Assembly (NCBI GenBank): GCA_018609045.1
Contig: JABAYK010000178.1
Span: forward strand, 1 to 38,481
Direction: 5' to 3'
Origin: Flavobacteriales bacterium
GTDB lineage: Bacteria; Bacteroidota; Bacteroidia; Flavobacteriales_G; Salibacteraceae
Length of the DNA stretch: 38,481 bases
A program made the position numbers and the translations under genes. Of the stretch, positions 25,302-33,380 are shown piece after piece. The notes beneath the pieces are model-generated. The model made no database searches. It was given only the letters and a program-made list of their open reading frames with translations, and was not told where the DNA came from. Within the stretch, counting starts at the first letter, position 1. Every line of letters begins with the position of its first letter.

Positions 25302-27704
25302 ATGAAGGAAAAGGACTTGGTAATTGAAAAATGTGCTCATTGTGGCGATGATTGTGGTCATAATCCAATAGTTTTTCAAGAAGAAAACTTTTGTTGCGAA
25401 GGCTGTAAAACCGTTTATGAGATTTTTCAATCAAACGATCTTTGTGATTATTACACGTTAAATGATAGACCGGGCATAAAAACCGAAACCGAAAAGCTCA
25501 ATGAAAAATATGCCTTTTTGGATGCAGAAGAAGTAAAGCAAAAACTGTTAGACTTTACCGACGGAACTATTGAAAAGGTTAAGTTTTTTACTCCCAAAAT
25601 TCATTGTAGTTCTTGTATATGGTTGCTTGAAAATCTTCAAAAACTCGATCAAGGAGTTTCATATTCCACTGTAAACTTCCCGAAAAAGGAAGTAATAATC
25701 ACTTTCAACAACCAAAAAACGAGTTTAAAAAAGCTTGTAGTTTTAATGGCTACCATCGGCTACGAGCCTCAAATAAACTTGGCTTCTAAAAACCAGCAAA
25801 AACTAAAGAACAAAAACCGAAGCGTATCTATTAAAATAGGGGTTGCAGGATTTTGCTTTGGAAACATCATGTTGATGAGTTTTCCCGATTATTTAGACTC
25901 TGCAGATGGACTAGGAGAGTTTGCTCAACTTTTTGGTTATTTCAATATCATGTTGGTTTTACCAGTGGTTTTTTATTCGGCGCAAGAATATTTTGTTTCT
26001 GCCTTTAAAGGCTTGAGAAGTAAAAATCTAAATATTGATGTGCCTATTGCTTTGGGTATTGTGGTGCTTTTTTTAAGAAGCGTTTACGAAATAATATCGC
26101 ATACGGGAGCTGGCTATTTAGATAGTTTAGCCGGTTTGGTTTTTTTCTTACTCATAGGGAAATGGTATCAGGGTAAAACCTACAAAGCACTTTCGTTTGA
26201 TAGATATTACACCTCTTATTTCCCGTTGGCGCTAAACAGAATAAAAAACGGGGTTGAGGAGGTTATTTTGGCTGAACATATTCAACCCGATGATGAGTTG
26301 TTTATTAGAAACAATGAATTAATTCCTGTTGATGGGGAATTGGTTGATGGAATTGCCAATATTGATTACAGTTTTGTAACAGGAGAAAGTAACCCAATTC
26401 ACAAGCAATTAGGTGAAAAACTTTATGCAGGTGGAAGGCAAATTGGCGAAGGCATTTTGGTTAAAGCCAAACAAAAGGTTTCTAAAAGTTACCTTACTAA
26501 ATTATGGAACCAAGAAATTTTTGCCAAACAAAAAGACCAAGGGTTTAAGAATTTATTAGACAGATTTAGCCAATATTTTACCGCTGGAATTTTACTTGTT
26601 GCACTTTTTACGGGCTTGTATTGGTACTTTATTAATCCTGCCTTAATATTTACAAGTGTAACTGCAGTACTTATTGTTGCTTGTCCTTGTGCTTTAGCTT
26701 TGAGTTTACCATTTGCTTTGGGCAACAGCATGCGGGTTTTAGGCAAGTTTGGCGTTTTTGTAAAAAGCACCAATACAGTTGAGAAGTTGGCAAGCACAAA
26801 TGCAATTGTGTTTGATAAAACAGGCACCATAACCCAAAGTCAGCAGAGTAGGGTAAATTTTGTAGGCAAGGCTTTAACAAGAGAAGAGAAATCATACATC
26901 AGGTCAGTGGTAAAAAACTCAACGCATCCTTTGAGTATGGCTATCTATCAATTTATTGATGAACCCGCTTTACAGGTTTTCGATTTTGTGGAGGTTGCAG
27001 GAAAAGGCATTGCCGGAATGGTAAACCATAACCATATTTTGGTAGGCTCAGCTTCGTTTACCAATTCGGGTAAAGAAGATGCAGATTTGAATAAGTCAAA
27101 GGTTTTTATTTCGATTAATAATTCGCCAAAAGGCTATTTCGAAATCAAAAAAGAATACAGAAAAGGATTAAAGAATTTACTGAATCAGTTAAAGAAAACA
27201 ATTCAAATTCATTTGCTTACCGGCGATGGAGAAGGAGAGAAGGGATATTTAGAAAAGCTTTTTCCTCAAGCTAAAAACTTAAGGTTTAACCAAACACCAG
27301 AGCAAAAACTGAACTACATCAACCAATTAAATTTAGCAGGCTACAAAACCCTCATGATTGGCGATGGGCTGAACGATGCAGGCGCCTTACAAGCTGCTAA
27401 TGTTGGTATAAGTATCTCTGATGATGTTTACACATTTTCGCCAGCTTGCGATGTAATTATGGATTCAAAAGCTTTTGAAAAACTGAATGCTATGATTGAT
27501 TTTTCGAAGCAAAGCATGAAGGTGGTAAAGTTCAGTTTGGTACTTTCTATTATGTACAATTTGGTAGGATTGTTTTTTGCTGTTCAAGGATTGCTTTCGC
27601 CTTTGTTTGCTGCTTTGTTAATGCCTTTAAGTTCGGTTACCGTAGTTGGTTTTGTGGTTTTGATGACCAATTATTGGCAAAAGGTTTTGATAGCGAAAAA
27701 CTAA
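25302..27704 (+). CDS. ccoI: CcoI/FixI-type copper P1B-ATPase
   Basis: An 800-residue heavy-metal P-type ATPase. The N-terminal cysteine cluster has C11, C14, C18, C31, C32 and C35 (the metal-binding domain of CcoI-like ATPases). It is followed by an HMA domain with CSSC (102-105), membrane helices, the A-domain loop with VTGESNPI, the CPC motif at 461-463, the phosphorylated Asp in DKTGT (D505) and the hinge GDGLNDAGAL. This fits the CcoI/FixI branch, which exports Cu(I) for assembly of cbb3 oxidase. I start at ATG 25302: the open frame extends upstream to a TTG at 25107, but that stretch lies in the divergent promoter region and lacks the family N-terminus. No ccoS, ccoN, ccoO or ccoP gene is adjacent. 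Confidence 0.88.
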   Translation: MKEKDLVIEKCAHCGDDCGHNPIVFQEENFCCEGCKTVYEIFQSNDLCDYYTLNDRPGIKTETEKLNEKYAFLDAEEVKQKLLDFTDGTIEKVKFFTPKIHCSSCIWLLENLQKLDQGVSYSTVNFPKKEVIITFNNQKTSLKKLVVLMATIGYEPQINLASKNQQKLKNKNRSVSIKIGVAGFCFGNIMLMSFPDYLDSADGLGEFAQLFGYFNIMLVLPVVFYSAQEYFVSAFKGLRSKNLNIDVPIALGIVVLFLRSVYEIISHTGAGYLDSLAGLVFFLLIGKWYQGKTYKALSFDRYYTSYFPLALNRIKNGVEEVILAEHIQPDDELFIRNNELIPVDGELVDGIANIDYSFVTGESNPIHKQLGEKLYAGGRQIGEGILVKAKQKVSKSYLTKLWNQEIFAKQKDQGFKNLLDRFSQYFTAGILLVALFTGLYWYFINPALIFTSVTAVLIVACPCALALSLPFALGNSMRVLGKFGVFVKSTNTVEKLASTNAIVFDKTGTITQSQQSRVNFVGKALTREEKSYIRSVVKNSTHPLSMAIYQFIDEPALQVFDFVEVAGKGIAGMVNHNHILVGSASFTNSGKEDADLNKSKVFISINNSPKGYFEIKKEYRKGLKNLLNQLKKTIQIHLLTGDGEGEKGYLEKLFPQAKNLRFNQTPEQKLNYINQLNLAGYKTLMIGDGLNDAGALQAANVGISISDDVYTFSPACDVIMDSKAFEKLNAMIDFSKQSMKVVKFSLVLSIMYNLVGLFFAVQGLLSPLFAALLMPLSSVTVVGFVVLMTNYWQKVLIAKN

Positions 27705-27729
27705 AATATTTCTTTGTTACCTTTCGGTG

Positions 27730-28665
27730 ATGAAATTTTTTCAAATCACATTATTTTTTCTTTTAACAGGATTTGTTGCCCAATCGCAAGTTAAGTTGGT
27801 GGTTTTGGGGACAAACCAAGATGCGGGTTCACCGCAAGCTGGGTGCAAAAAAGAATGCTGCAAAAACTTGTTTGATAACCCAGATGAAACTCGGAAAGTG
27901 GTTTCGCTTGGTTTAATAGATGAGACTTCAAAACAGAAATGGCTATTTGAAGCTACGCCAGATTTTCCTGCCCAAATAAAAATGCTTAAAAACTCTTGCA
28001 GTTTTGAAACTGCCGAAACTCCAGATGGAATTTTTGTGAGTCATGGCCATATAGGGCATTACACAGGCTTAATGTATTTAGGTAAAGAAGCCATGGGGGC
28101 AAAAGATGTATCAACTTATGTTATGCCTCGAATGAAGGATTATCTCACCAAAAATGGCCCTTGGAGTCAGCTGGTGAAAAACAAAAACATTGTGTTGGAA
28201 GAGGTTTTTGCCGAAAAACAAATAGTTTTAAGTTACGATGTTTCTGTAATTCCTTTTTTGGTTCCTCACCGAGATGAATACACAGAAACCATTGGGTTTA
28301 AAATTATTACTTCAGAAAAATCGGTGTTGTTTATTCCAGATATCGACAAATGGGAGAAATGGGAAAAATGGGAAAAAGAGATTATCAAAGAACTTAAACA
28401 AGTTGATTATGCTTTTTTAGACGCCACTTTTTTTGATGGAGATGAATTACCAAACCGAAACATGAATGAGATTCCGCACCCATTTGTGGTAGAGAGCATG
28501 AAGCTATTTCAAAATTTAGAAGAGGTCCAAAAAAAGAAGATTTACTTTATTCACTTTAACCATACAAATCCATTGCTAAACAAAGATAGTGAGCAGTTTA
28601 AGCAAGTTTTGCAAAATGGGTTTAATGTAGCTGAATTCGGAAATGAAATCTTGCTAATAGACTAA
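27730..28665 (+). CDS. Secreted PqqB-like MBL-fold protein
   Basis: A 311-residue MBL-fold protein with a signal peptide (MKFFQITLFFLLTGFVAQSQ), so periplasmic or extracellular. It opens like PqqB with VVLGTNQDAGSPQAGC. The metal loop is SHGHIGH (H105, H107, H110), in which the Asp of the standard HxHxDH motif is Gly109, so the second metal site may be altered or absent. Later His residues are in VPHRDEY and FIHFNHTNP. No other pqq genes are present, so a role in PQQ synthesis is unlikely; hydrolysis of an unknown ester is more cautious. I use the ATG at 27730 over the GTG at 27727. The ATPase gene ends 25 bases upstream. Confidence 0.85.
   Translation: MKFFQITLFFLLTGFVAQSQVKLVVLGTNQDAGSPQAGCKKECCKNLFDNPDETRKVVSLGLIDETSKQKWLFEATPDFPAQIKMLKNSCSFETAETPDGIFVSHGHIGHYTGLMYLGKEAMGAKDVSTYVMPRMKDYLTKNGPWSQLVKNKNIVLEEVFAEKQIVLSYDVSVIPFLVPHRDEYTETIGFKIITSEKSVLFIPDIDKWEKWEKWEKEIIKELKQVDYAFLDATFFDGDELPNRNMNEIPHPFVVESMKLFQNLEEVQKKKIYFIHFNHTNPLLNKDSEQFKQVLQNGFNVAEFGNEILLID
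28348..28374 (+). repeat. Three tandem copies of a 9-base unit (AAATGGGAR) inside the PqqB-like gene
   Basis: The copies AAATGGGAG, AAATGGGAA and AAATGGGAA stand head to tail, giving KWEKWEKWEK in the protein, with a partial fourth copy following. The unit keeps the reading frame. Such a repeat can change length by slippage without a frameshift. Confidence 0.85.
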
Positions 28666-28670
28666 ATAAT

Positions 28671-29023
28671 ATGGCTTACGATACCTATTTAGCAGAAAGA
28701 ATAAACCGAATTTTAACAGACCAAAAAGCAAATTTTTATGAAAAGAAAATGTTTGGTGGCGTTTGTTTTATGGTAAACGAAAAAATGTGTTGCGGAGTAA
28801 TGAAAGACCAAGTAATGGCAAGAATTAATCCCGCAATTTATAGTGAAGCTCTAACCAAAAGGGAGCCACAAAAATGAACTTTACAGGAAGGGAAATGAAG
28901 GGATACATTTACATTAACCCTGATGGCACTGATTTGGAAACAGATTTAGAAAATTGGGTAAAGCTTTGTTTAGATTTTAATCCTTTTGCAAAAGCGAGCA
29001 AAAATAAAAAGAGTAAAATTTAG
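28671..29023 (+). pseudogene. TfoX N-terminal-domain protein, broken by a one-base frameshift
   Basis: The first 68 codons (28671-28877) give YEKKMFGGVCFMVNEKMCCG and end at a premature TGA. Starting near 28859 a different frame continues the same family: NFTGREMKGYIYI, then ENWVKLCLDFNPFAKASK, ending at TAG 29023. One extra A in the run CCAAAAGGG at about 28856-28862 would join them as TKKGATKMNFTGREM and give ~117 residues, the usual TfoX_N length. This is either a sequencing error or a recent pseudogene. The -1 ribosomal slip option is poor because CAA does not match the AAA tRNA at the first base. It follows the MBL gene by 5 bases. Confidence 0.85.
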
Positions 29024-29130
29024 CAACCTTCTATTCCATAAAAAAACACTAATTCTTGGGCAACTTTTTCACCTTTTTCGTTTTTTGCAGGCATCCAAGT
29101 TCCAGGTAAATTATTCATTAAATTTTCCAT
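29020..29130 (-). pseudogene. Short gene fragment resembling a TonB C-terminal tail
   Basis: A 36-codon frame on the minus strand, in a different phase from the GH81-like frame it overlaps by 20 bases, reads NLPGTWMPAKNEKGEK then AQELVFF and stops at 29020. The W-x-PAKNEKG turn followed by a hydrophobic strand resembles the last beta-hairpin of the TonB C-terminal domain. No upstream part of such a protein is present, so it is a remnant. The stop codon overlaps that of the convergent tfoX remnant. The family guess is weak. Confidence 0.35.
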
Positions 29131-29752
29131 TTTTAATCCAAGTACTTCCCATAGGAGCATAAATGGCAAAGTCGGCTCCGTTTCTTGCATTTTCAATAAT
29201 TAGTTTTTCGTTGTTGATGGTTGCCGTGCCTTCGTTTACAGTAATTTGTGCAATATCTGTAGGATTTTTTGTAAAGTATAAAAATGGCATTCCTATGCCT
29301 GAAGTTGAGGTAAAACTATGATTGCTATTGCTCCAATTGATGGATACTGTCCAATCTGAATAATCTGAAACATTGGCGCTTGAAGCATTTAGACCAGAAA
29401 CTCCTACAATAACAGGCAAAATATTATCAATTACTCCCCAAGGAATGTATGAAACCACCAAGCCTTCGTTTACAGTTTTTTGTGTAAATGGATAATTGAA
29501 AAGGTTATCGCAGTGTGGGTTTTTTATTTTGGCCGACCACCAATCGTTTGTTGGTATTGGTTTTCCAACAGCATTTCCAGTTACAAATGGGGTTCCTGAT
29601 GGGTAATTATTTCTACCTGCAACATCGGTTCCTGGAAAAGTTAGTGTGTAACTTCCACTGCCAACGGGAACAACTTGGGCTATTGAAATTTGGATAATAG
29701 CAAGTAAAAAGATAGCAATATATGTTGCTTTAAGGTTGGTAAATTTTGGCAT
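29111..29752 (-). pseudogene. Truncated N-terminus of a GH81-like endo-1,3-beta-glucanase
   Basis: A 213-codon frame with a signal peptide (MPKFTNLKATYIAIFLLA to ~25). The next part, GKPIPTNDWWSAKI, then NLFNYPFTQKT and GLVVSYIPWG, looks like the start of glycoside hydrolase family 81, whose members cut beta-1,3-glucan and are usually over 600 residues. The frame stops after GSTWIKNGKFNE, long before the catalytic glutamates expected further in. No continuation is found in any frame downstream; instead a TonB-like tail fragment begins at the break. I infer a deletion or recombination scar. The gene may still make a short exported protein, but not a GH81 enzyme. Confidence 0.72.
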
Positions 29753-29842
29753 AAAATAGAAGTGAAAGTTTAAAATAAAAATACAGATTTAACCTCAAAT
29801 ATAAGCTAAAATAAGGTTAGGGTATAATTTACCTTTACTAAT

Positions 29843-29880
29843 AAAAAAAAGCCATTGCAAGGTTTTACAATGGCTTTTTT
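29843..29880 (-). terminator. Intrinsic terminator at the end of the YHYH gene and sigma operon
   Basis: AAAAGCCATTG (up to 29857) pairs with CAATGGCTTTT (from 29868) around a 10-base loop. On the minus strand the stem is followed by T8. It lies 18 bases downstream of the YHYH stop codon and closes the operon that begins with the sigma factor. Confidence 0.87.
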
Positions 29881-29897
29881 AAGAGTTGATGTTTAAA

Positions 29898-31262
29898 CTA
29901 ATTGGTAATTACAATATTTTTTACAATAACATCTTTCGAACCTATGAATTTCAAAAAGTATTGGCCCGCATAGAGGGTTTGAACATCAAAATAGGCAATG
30001 GTTTGTCCTTTGTTGATAAAGGTTGATTTCACCTTTTTTCCTGCCATATCAAATAATTCAACTTTTAAGTTTTCTGCTACAACTCCACCAATTTGAATGG
30101 CTATAAGGTTGCTAGCAGGGTTTGGAAAAACAGTAATGTTTGATTCAATTAAGTTAAAATTATCATTACCAACAGCTTGGTTGTAAGTAGTTGTAGTTTC
30201 ATTTACAGAACTAACTTTTCTATCGGCAAAAACTCCATAAAATGTTGGTCCAACTGCATAAGGATATGCTGAATTCCAATTTTCATCCACAGTTGCAAAA
30301 TAGGCGTATGTTCCATTTGGATATTCAGATGTAACGCAAAATCTTCCGTTATGCTCATCAAGATATTCTTCACTTGAATTTGATACAAACTCATAATCTT
30401 CTCTAAAATAACCTAAGTAGTAGTTTGCATCAACAGCAGGACCATCATCTACATCTGTTCCATCGGCATGGTGGGTTCTTACAGTAATATTTCTTAGTTT
30501 ATAACCTGATTTAATTCTAGTGATTCCTCCTGTGCCATCAGCATTTTTAAATCCATAAGCTCCATAAATTGGAAAACCATCGTAGGCAAAGCCAATTAAA
30601 GGCGAGTGAGATGTAGAATCGATTGTGTATAAACCATCTGCATCATATAAATTACATATGGTTGAAACCGTGTTTTGGTCTAACTTAAATGCTGATGGGT
30701 TTTGATGATGATGATAATTTCCCTGTGCAGGATGGCCTTTAGAGCAATCAAATCCTTCACGTTCAGCAATTACTGCATCTCTGTTCCAAGCTTGAGTTGC
30801 CATTGGTCCACCTGGACAAGGAGGAAAACCTGGTCCACCGCAAAGTGAATTTGTAGAGGTATTCCAAGCTACGCCATCTCTGTAATCGAAAAGAGCAACT
30901 CCATTAATGAAGATTCCGCAGTTTCCTCCAACAGTTTCAGATTTACTTCCTGTATTCTCAGTTGGGTTTAATGGAATTTTAAAAATAGCGCTTTGACTTT
31001 GTGCCTGTGAGGGGTTTCCATCTAAAAATGGACCAGTAGGATAAGATGGAATTCCATTGGTGGTTATATAAACAAAATCTGCAGAATATTCAACTTTTTG
31101 ACAATTTACGAGAATACCATTATCAATTGCTGTGGAGTTCCCTTGCATGTAATAGCTGCCTGTTTGGGTGGTATTTTGAAGCCAACTTGTAACAGCTGGA
31201 CCTTGAGCAAAGCCAAAGTTTGTGATGGCAAAAGCAGCAATAAATCCAAATATTTTTTTCAT
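29898..31262 (-). CDS. YHYH-domain protein with T9SS sorting signal
   Basis: A 454-residue exported protein with signal peptide (1-~20, ending GFAQ) and a YHYH domain spanning about 50-345. The domain carries the histidine-rich GNYHHHQNPS (181-190), GFAYDGFPIYGAYG (224-237) and a Cys-containing region (C141, C149, C173). The C-terminal T9SS type A domain (~370-454) starts ITVFPNPASN and ends IVKNIVITN. The protein is therefore delivered to the cell surface or medium. YHYH proteins have no firm function; the His cluster is a candidate metal site (inference). It lies 32 bases downstream of the MauG/MbnH-like gene with no visible promoter between, so it is the last gene of the sigma operon. Confidence 0.9.
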   Translation of the reverse strand: MKKIFGFIAAFAITNFGFAQGPAVTSWLQNTTQTGSYYMQGNSTAIDNGILVNCQKVEYSADFVYITTNGIPSYPTGPFLDGNPSQAQSQSAIFKIPLNPTENTGSKSETVGGNCGIFINGVALFDYRDGVAWNTSTNSLCGGPGFPPCPGGPMATQAWNRDAVIAEREGFDCSKGHPAQGNYHHHQNPSAFKLDQNTVSTICNLYDADGLYTIDSTSHSPLIGFAYDGFPIYGAYGFKNADGTGGITRIKSGYKLRNITVRTHHADGTDVDDGPAVDANYYLGYFREDYEFVSNSSEEYLDEHNGRFCVTSEYPNGTYAYFATVDENWNSAYPYAVGPTFYGVFADRKVSSVNETTTTYNQAVGNDNFNLIESNITVFPNPASNLIAIQIGGVVAENLKVELFDMAGKKVKSTFINKGQTIAYFDVQTLYAGQYFLKFIGSKDVIVKNIVITN

Positions 31263-31294
31263 AAGGTTCTTTTTTTAGTTAGACGAGACAATTA

Positions 31295-32323
31295 TTATTT
31301 TCCTTCGAAGGGCATTAAAATTTCTTTAGGATATTTATTTAATGGGTTAAAAACAAATGCTGAATCGTTTAGGGTGAGCAAAAACGAAAGCAAATCGGCT
31401 TTTTGGTTTTGGGTAAATAAGATTGGTTTTGCTAAGTGATTGGTTAATTCAGGATTTGCTCGTGCAGGGTTTTCGTAATGTTTTAAAACCTCTTTTAAAT
31501 TTTCAAACCTTCCATCGTGCATGTATGGATAAGAATAATTTAGGTTGCGCAAAGAGGGAATTTTAAAATTGAAGCTGTCTAAATGGTTTTGAGAAATTGA
31601 AACTCTGCCAAAATCACTTAAGATTAAATCTACTTTAAGTCCATTATCGGCAAATTGGTATGATGAAAAAAGTGGCTCTGTATGACAGTTATTGCAGTTT
31701 TGTTGAAATAGCTCGTAACCTTTTTGTTCTTGAATAGAGAAAGAATCAAAACCAAGTTTTACCTTATCGTATTTGGCATTTGCAGAAATTAGTGTAAGTT
31801 GAAAGGAGGAAAGTGCTTTTAAAACATGCTCGCCAGTTATTTTTCCATCAGGATAAGCTTCTGCAAAAAGTTTAGGATAAATTTTAGATTGTGATAGTTT
31901 TTCAACAACATTGCTAATGTTTTCTCCCATTTCTTTTTCGTGGCTAATTGGCGCTAAGGCTTGTACATCGAGGTGATTGATGGCGCCATCCCACATAAAA
32001 CTATTTTGCCAAGCTAAATTAAAAAGGGCAGGAGCATTTCGGGTTCCTATTTGGTCTTTAATTCCGTGACTTAAATCATGGTCGGTATGAGCAAAAGCAT
32101 TGTAAGGCGAATGGCAACTTGCGCAAGAGATTGTTCCATCTGCAGATAGAATTTCATCATAAAACAAGGCTCTTCCTAAATTTACTTTGGCTTGGGTAAG
32201 CTCGTTGTTTTGAAAGTTGTAAGCCGGTTCTGGAAAATGCGATGGTTTTTCAAAATCAAGTTTTTTAAATGCAAAACCAAATACAATGGGTACAAGAAAA
32301 ATGAAAATTAATTTCTTCATCAT
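31295..32323 (-). CDS. MauG/MbnH-like di-heme cytochrome c peroxidase
   Basis: A 342-residue exported protein with signal peptide (1-~19) and two haem-c motifs, CASCH (67-71) and CNNCH (210-214), in the spacing of the CcpA/MauG superfamily. FMWDGAINH (109-117) is the family's conserved segment between the haems. Its start overlaps the MbnP-like gene by 4 bases. In characterised MbnPH pairs the di-haem MbnH oxidises a Trp of MbnP to kynurenine, which helps bind copper. Adjacent coupling makes the same role likely here (inference). It is 342 residues, normal for the group. A classical H2O2-detoxifying cytochrome c peroxidase is the alternative. Confidence 0.92.
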   Translation of the reverse strand: MMKKLIFIFLVPIVFGFAFKKLDFEKPSHFPEPAYNFQNNELTQAKVNLGRALFYDEILSADGTISCASCHSPYNAFAHTDHDLSHGIKDQIGTRNAPALFNLAWQNSFMWDGAINHLDVQALAPISHEKEMGENISNVVEKLSQSKIYPKLFAEAYPDGKITGEHVLKALSSFQLTLISANAKYDKVKLGFDSFSIQEQKGYELFQQNCNNCHTEPLFSSYQFADNGLKVDLILSDFGRVSISQNHLDSFNFKIPSLRNLNYSYPYMHDGRFENLKEVLKHYENPARANPELTNHLAKPILFTQNQKADLLSFLLTLNDSAFVFNPLNKYPKEILMPFEGK

Positions 32324-32934
32324 TCAGTTTTAAAACCCGATTTTAAAGTGTTTGATAACTGAACAGCCTCATTTCCTGGAGACATAATTTCACACCAATT
32401 TGAATCAACGGCTTGTTTTATCATTGGGGCAATATCTAATATTAAAGTCTTGGTGTTTTGGTTTTCGATTTCAATTTTTTGTATGGTTTGGAAAGGGTTT
32501 TGGTAACCACCTAAATGGAATTGAAATTTGTTGTTTCGGGTATTGCAACCGGAATATTTTCCTTCAATTTTCACATTGATGTAACCACTTTGCCAAGTCC
32601 AATACATGCCTTTGGTTGGATCTAAATCGCCACCCATTGCACCATTTGAGTTGGTTAGGCTGTCAACACCTAAATAAAATGTATTACTGCCAATCTCCTC
32701 AAAATCAAGTTGTAAGCTTTTATCATTTTCAGCATTTACCAATTGATAAAAATTGATTTCAGGGGATGAAAGGTAAACTGCAATTTTCGAAAAAGTAATG
32801 CTGTCTGCCAAAAAGGGAATAGTCTTATTTAGAGTGATAGCATTAGCATTAAAGGCAAATTGGAAATCTATTTTTTGTTGGGTTTTTGCTTGAATGAAAA
32901 TCAATAAAAAAAATGTGATTAATCCAACCTTCAT
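32320..32934 (-). CDS. MbnP-like periplasmic copper-binding protein
   Basis: A 204-residue exported beta-rich protein with signal peptide (1-~18). The MbnP-family block runs from FYLGVDSLTN through GGDLDPTKGMYWTWQSGYIN (101-120) to FQFHLGGYQNP (137-147). Tryptophans W112 and W114 are candidates for oxidation to kynurenine by the adjacent di-haem enzyme, and W180 is another. H140 is the only histidine in the protein, so a copper site with two histidines, as I recall for the methanotroph protein, cannot be copied exactly. C130 and C181 may form a disulfide. It overlaps its upstream and downstream neighbours by 4 bases each. The metal preference is unproven. Confidence 0.85.
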   Translation of the reverse strand: MKVGLITFFLLIFIQAKTQQKIDFQFAFNANAITLNKTIPFLADSITFSKIAVYLSSPEINFYQLVNAENDKSLQLDFEEIGSNTFYLGVDSLTNSNGAMGGDLDPTKGMYWTWQSGYINVKIEGKYSGCNTRNNKFQFHLGGYQNPFQTIQKIEIENQNTKTLILDIAPMIKQAVDSNWCEIMSPGNEAVQLSNTLKSGFKTE

Positions 32935-33380
32935 GGTCTTGGACGATGTTTAGGAGGGCCAAACATTTGGGGTAATTCATTAACCAAATCTTCAAAGTTT
33001 TGTAATTGATTTTGGTTGCAAATAGATTTAATATCATTAAAATGATTGAAATGAATTATTTCCATTTCTTCCTGTAGCTGCATTAAATTTTCTAAAGCCA
33101 ATTCTGAATTTCCAGAGTTTAAAGTTTGGTAATAGCTCAATTTAGCTTCTTTTAAAGCTTGCTCTTTTTGCGATACATTTTTTCTATGTTCTTTAATAAA
33201 TTGGCTGTATTGAGCAATTTGCTCTTCGGAAAATTGCAGTTTTTCAATAATTAAACCTTTAGGACCTTCATCCCTTGGTTGATGAGGTTTTGGTTTTAGA
33301 AACAAAAAACCTATTAACAACAAGTTTGATAGCAATAATCCAATTACAGTAAGTGTAAAAATTTTGGTTTTATTCTCCAT
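32931..33380 (-). CDS. CnrX/Spy-like periplasmic sensor-type protein, membrane anchored
   Basis: A 149-residue protein with one N-terminal transmembrane helix (~8-30) followed by an all-helical periplasmic part. Two LTxxQ-like segments, LQFSEEQIAQYSQFIKEHR and QNQLQNFEDLVNELPQMF, and the central coiled pair place it with the Spy/CpxP/CnrX metal-resistance group. CnrX-type proteins sense metal and pass the signal to an anti-sigma factor, and this gene directly follows one here. There are several His residues (EIIHFNHF) that could be metal ligands. The C-terminal GPPKHRPRP is basic and proline-rich. It overlaps the anti-sigma candidate by 11 bases and MbnP by 4. A chaperone-like role is an alternative. 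Confidence 0.78.
   Translation of the reverse strand: MENKTKIFTLTVIGLLLSNLLLIGFLFLKPKPHQPRDEGPKGLIIEKLQFSEEQIAQYSQFIKEHRKNVSQKEQALKEAKLSYYQTLNSGNSELALENLMQLQEEMEIIHFNHFNDIKSICNQNQLQNFEDLVNELPQMFGPPKHRPRP

Noticed and set aside
27730-28665. PQQ biosynthesis locus
   Set aside because: Only a PqqB-like protein is present, it carries a signal peptide, and no pqqA, C, D or E gene is nearby.
28856-28875. Programmed -1 ribosomal frameshifting in the tfoX-like gene
   Set aside because: The tRNA on AAA would have to re-pair with CAA, and no slippery heptamer or downstream stimulator is evident; mutation or sequencing error is simpler.
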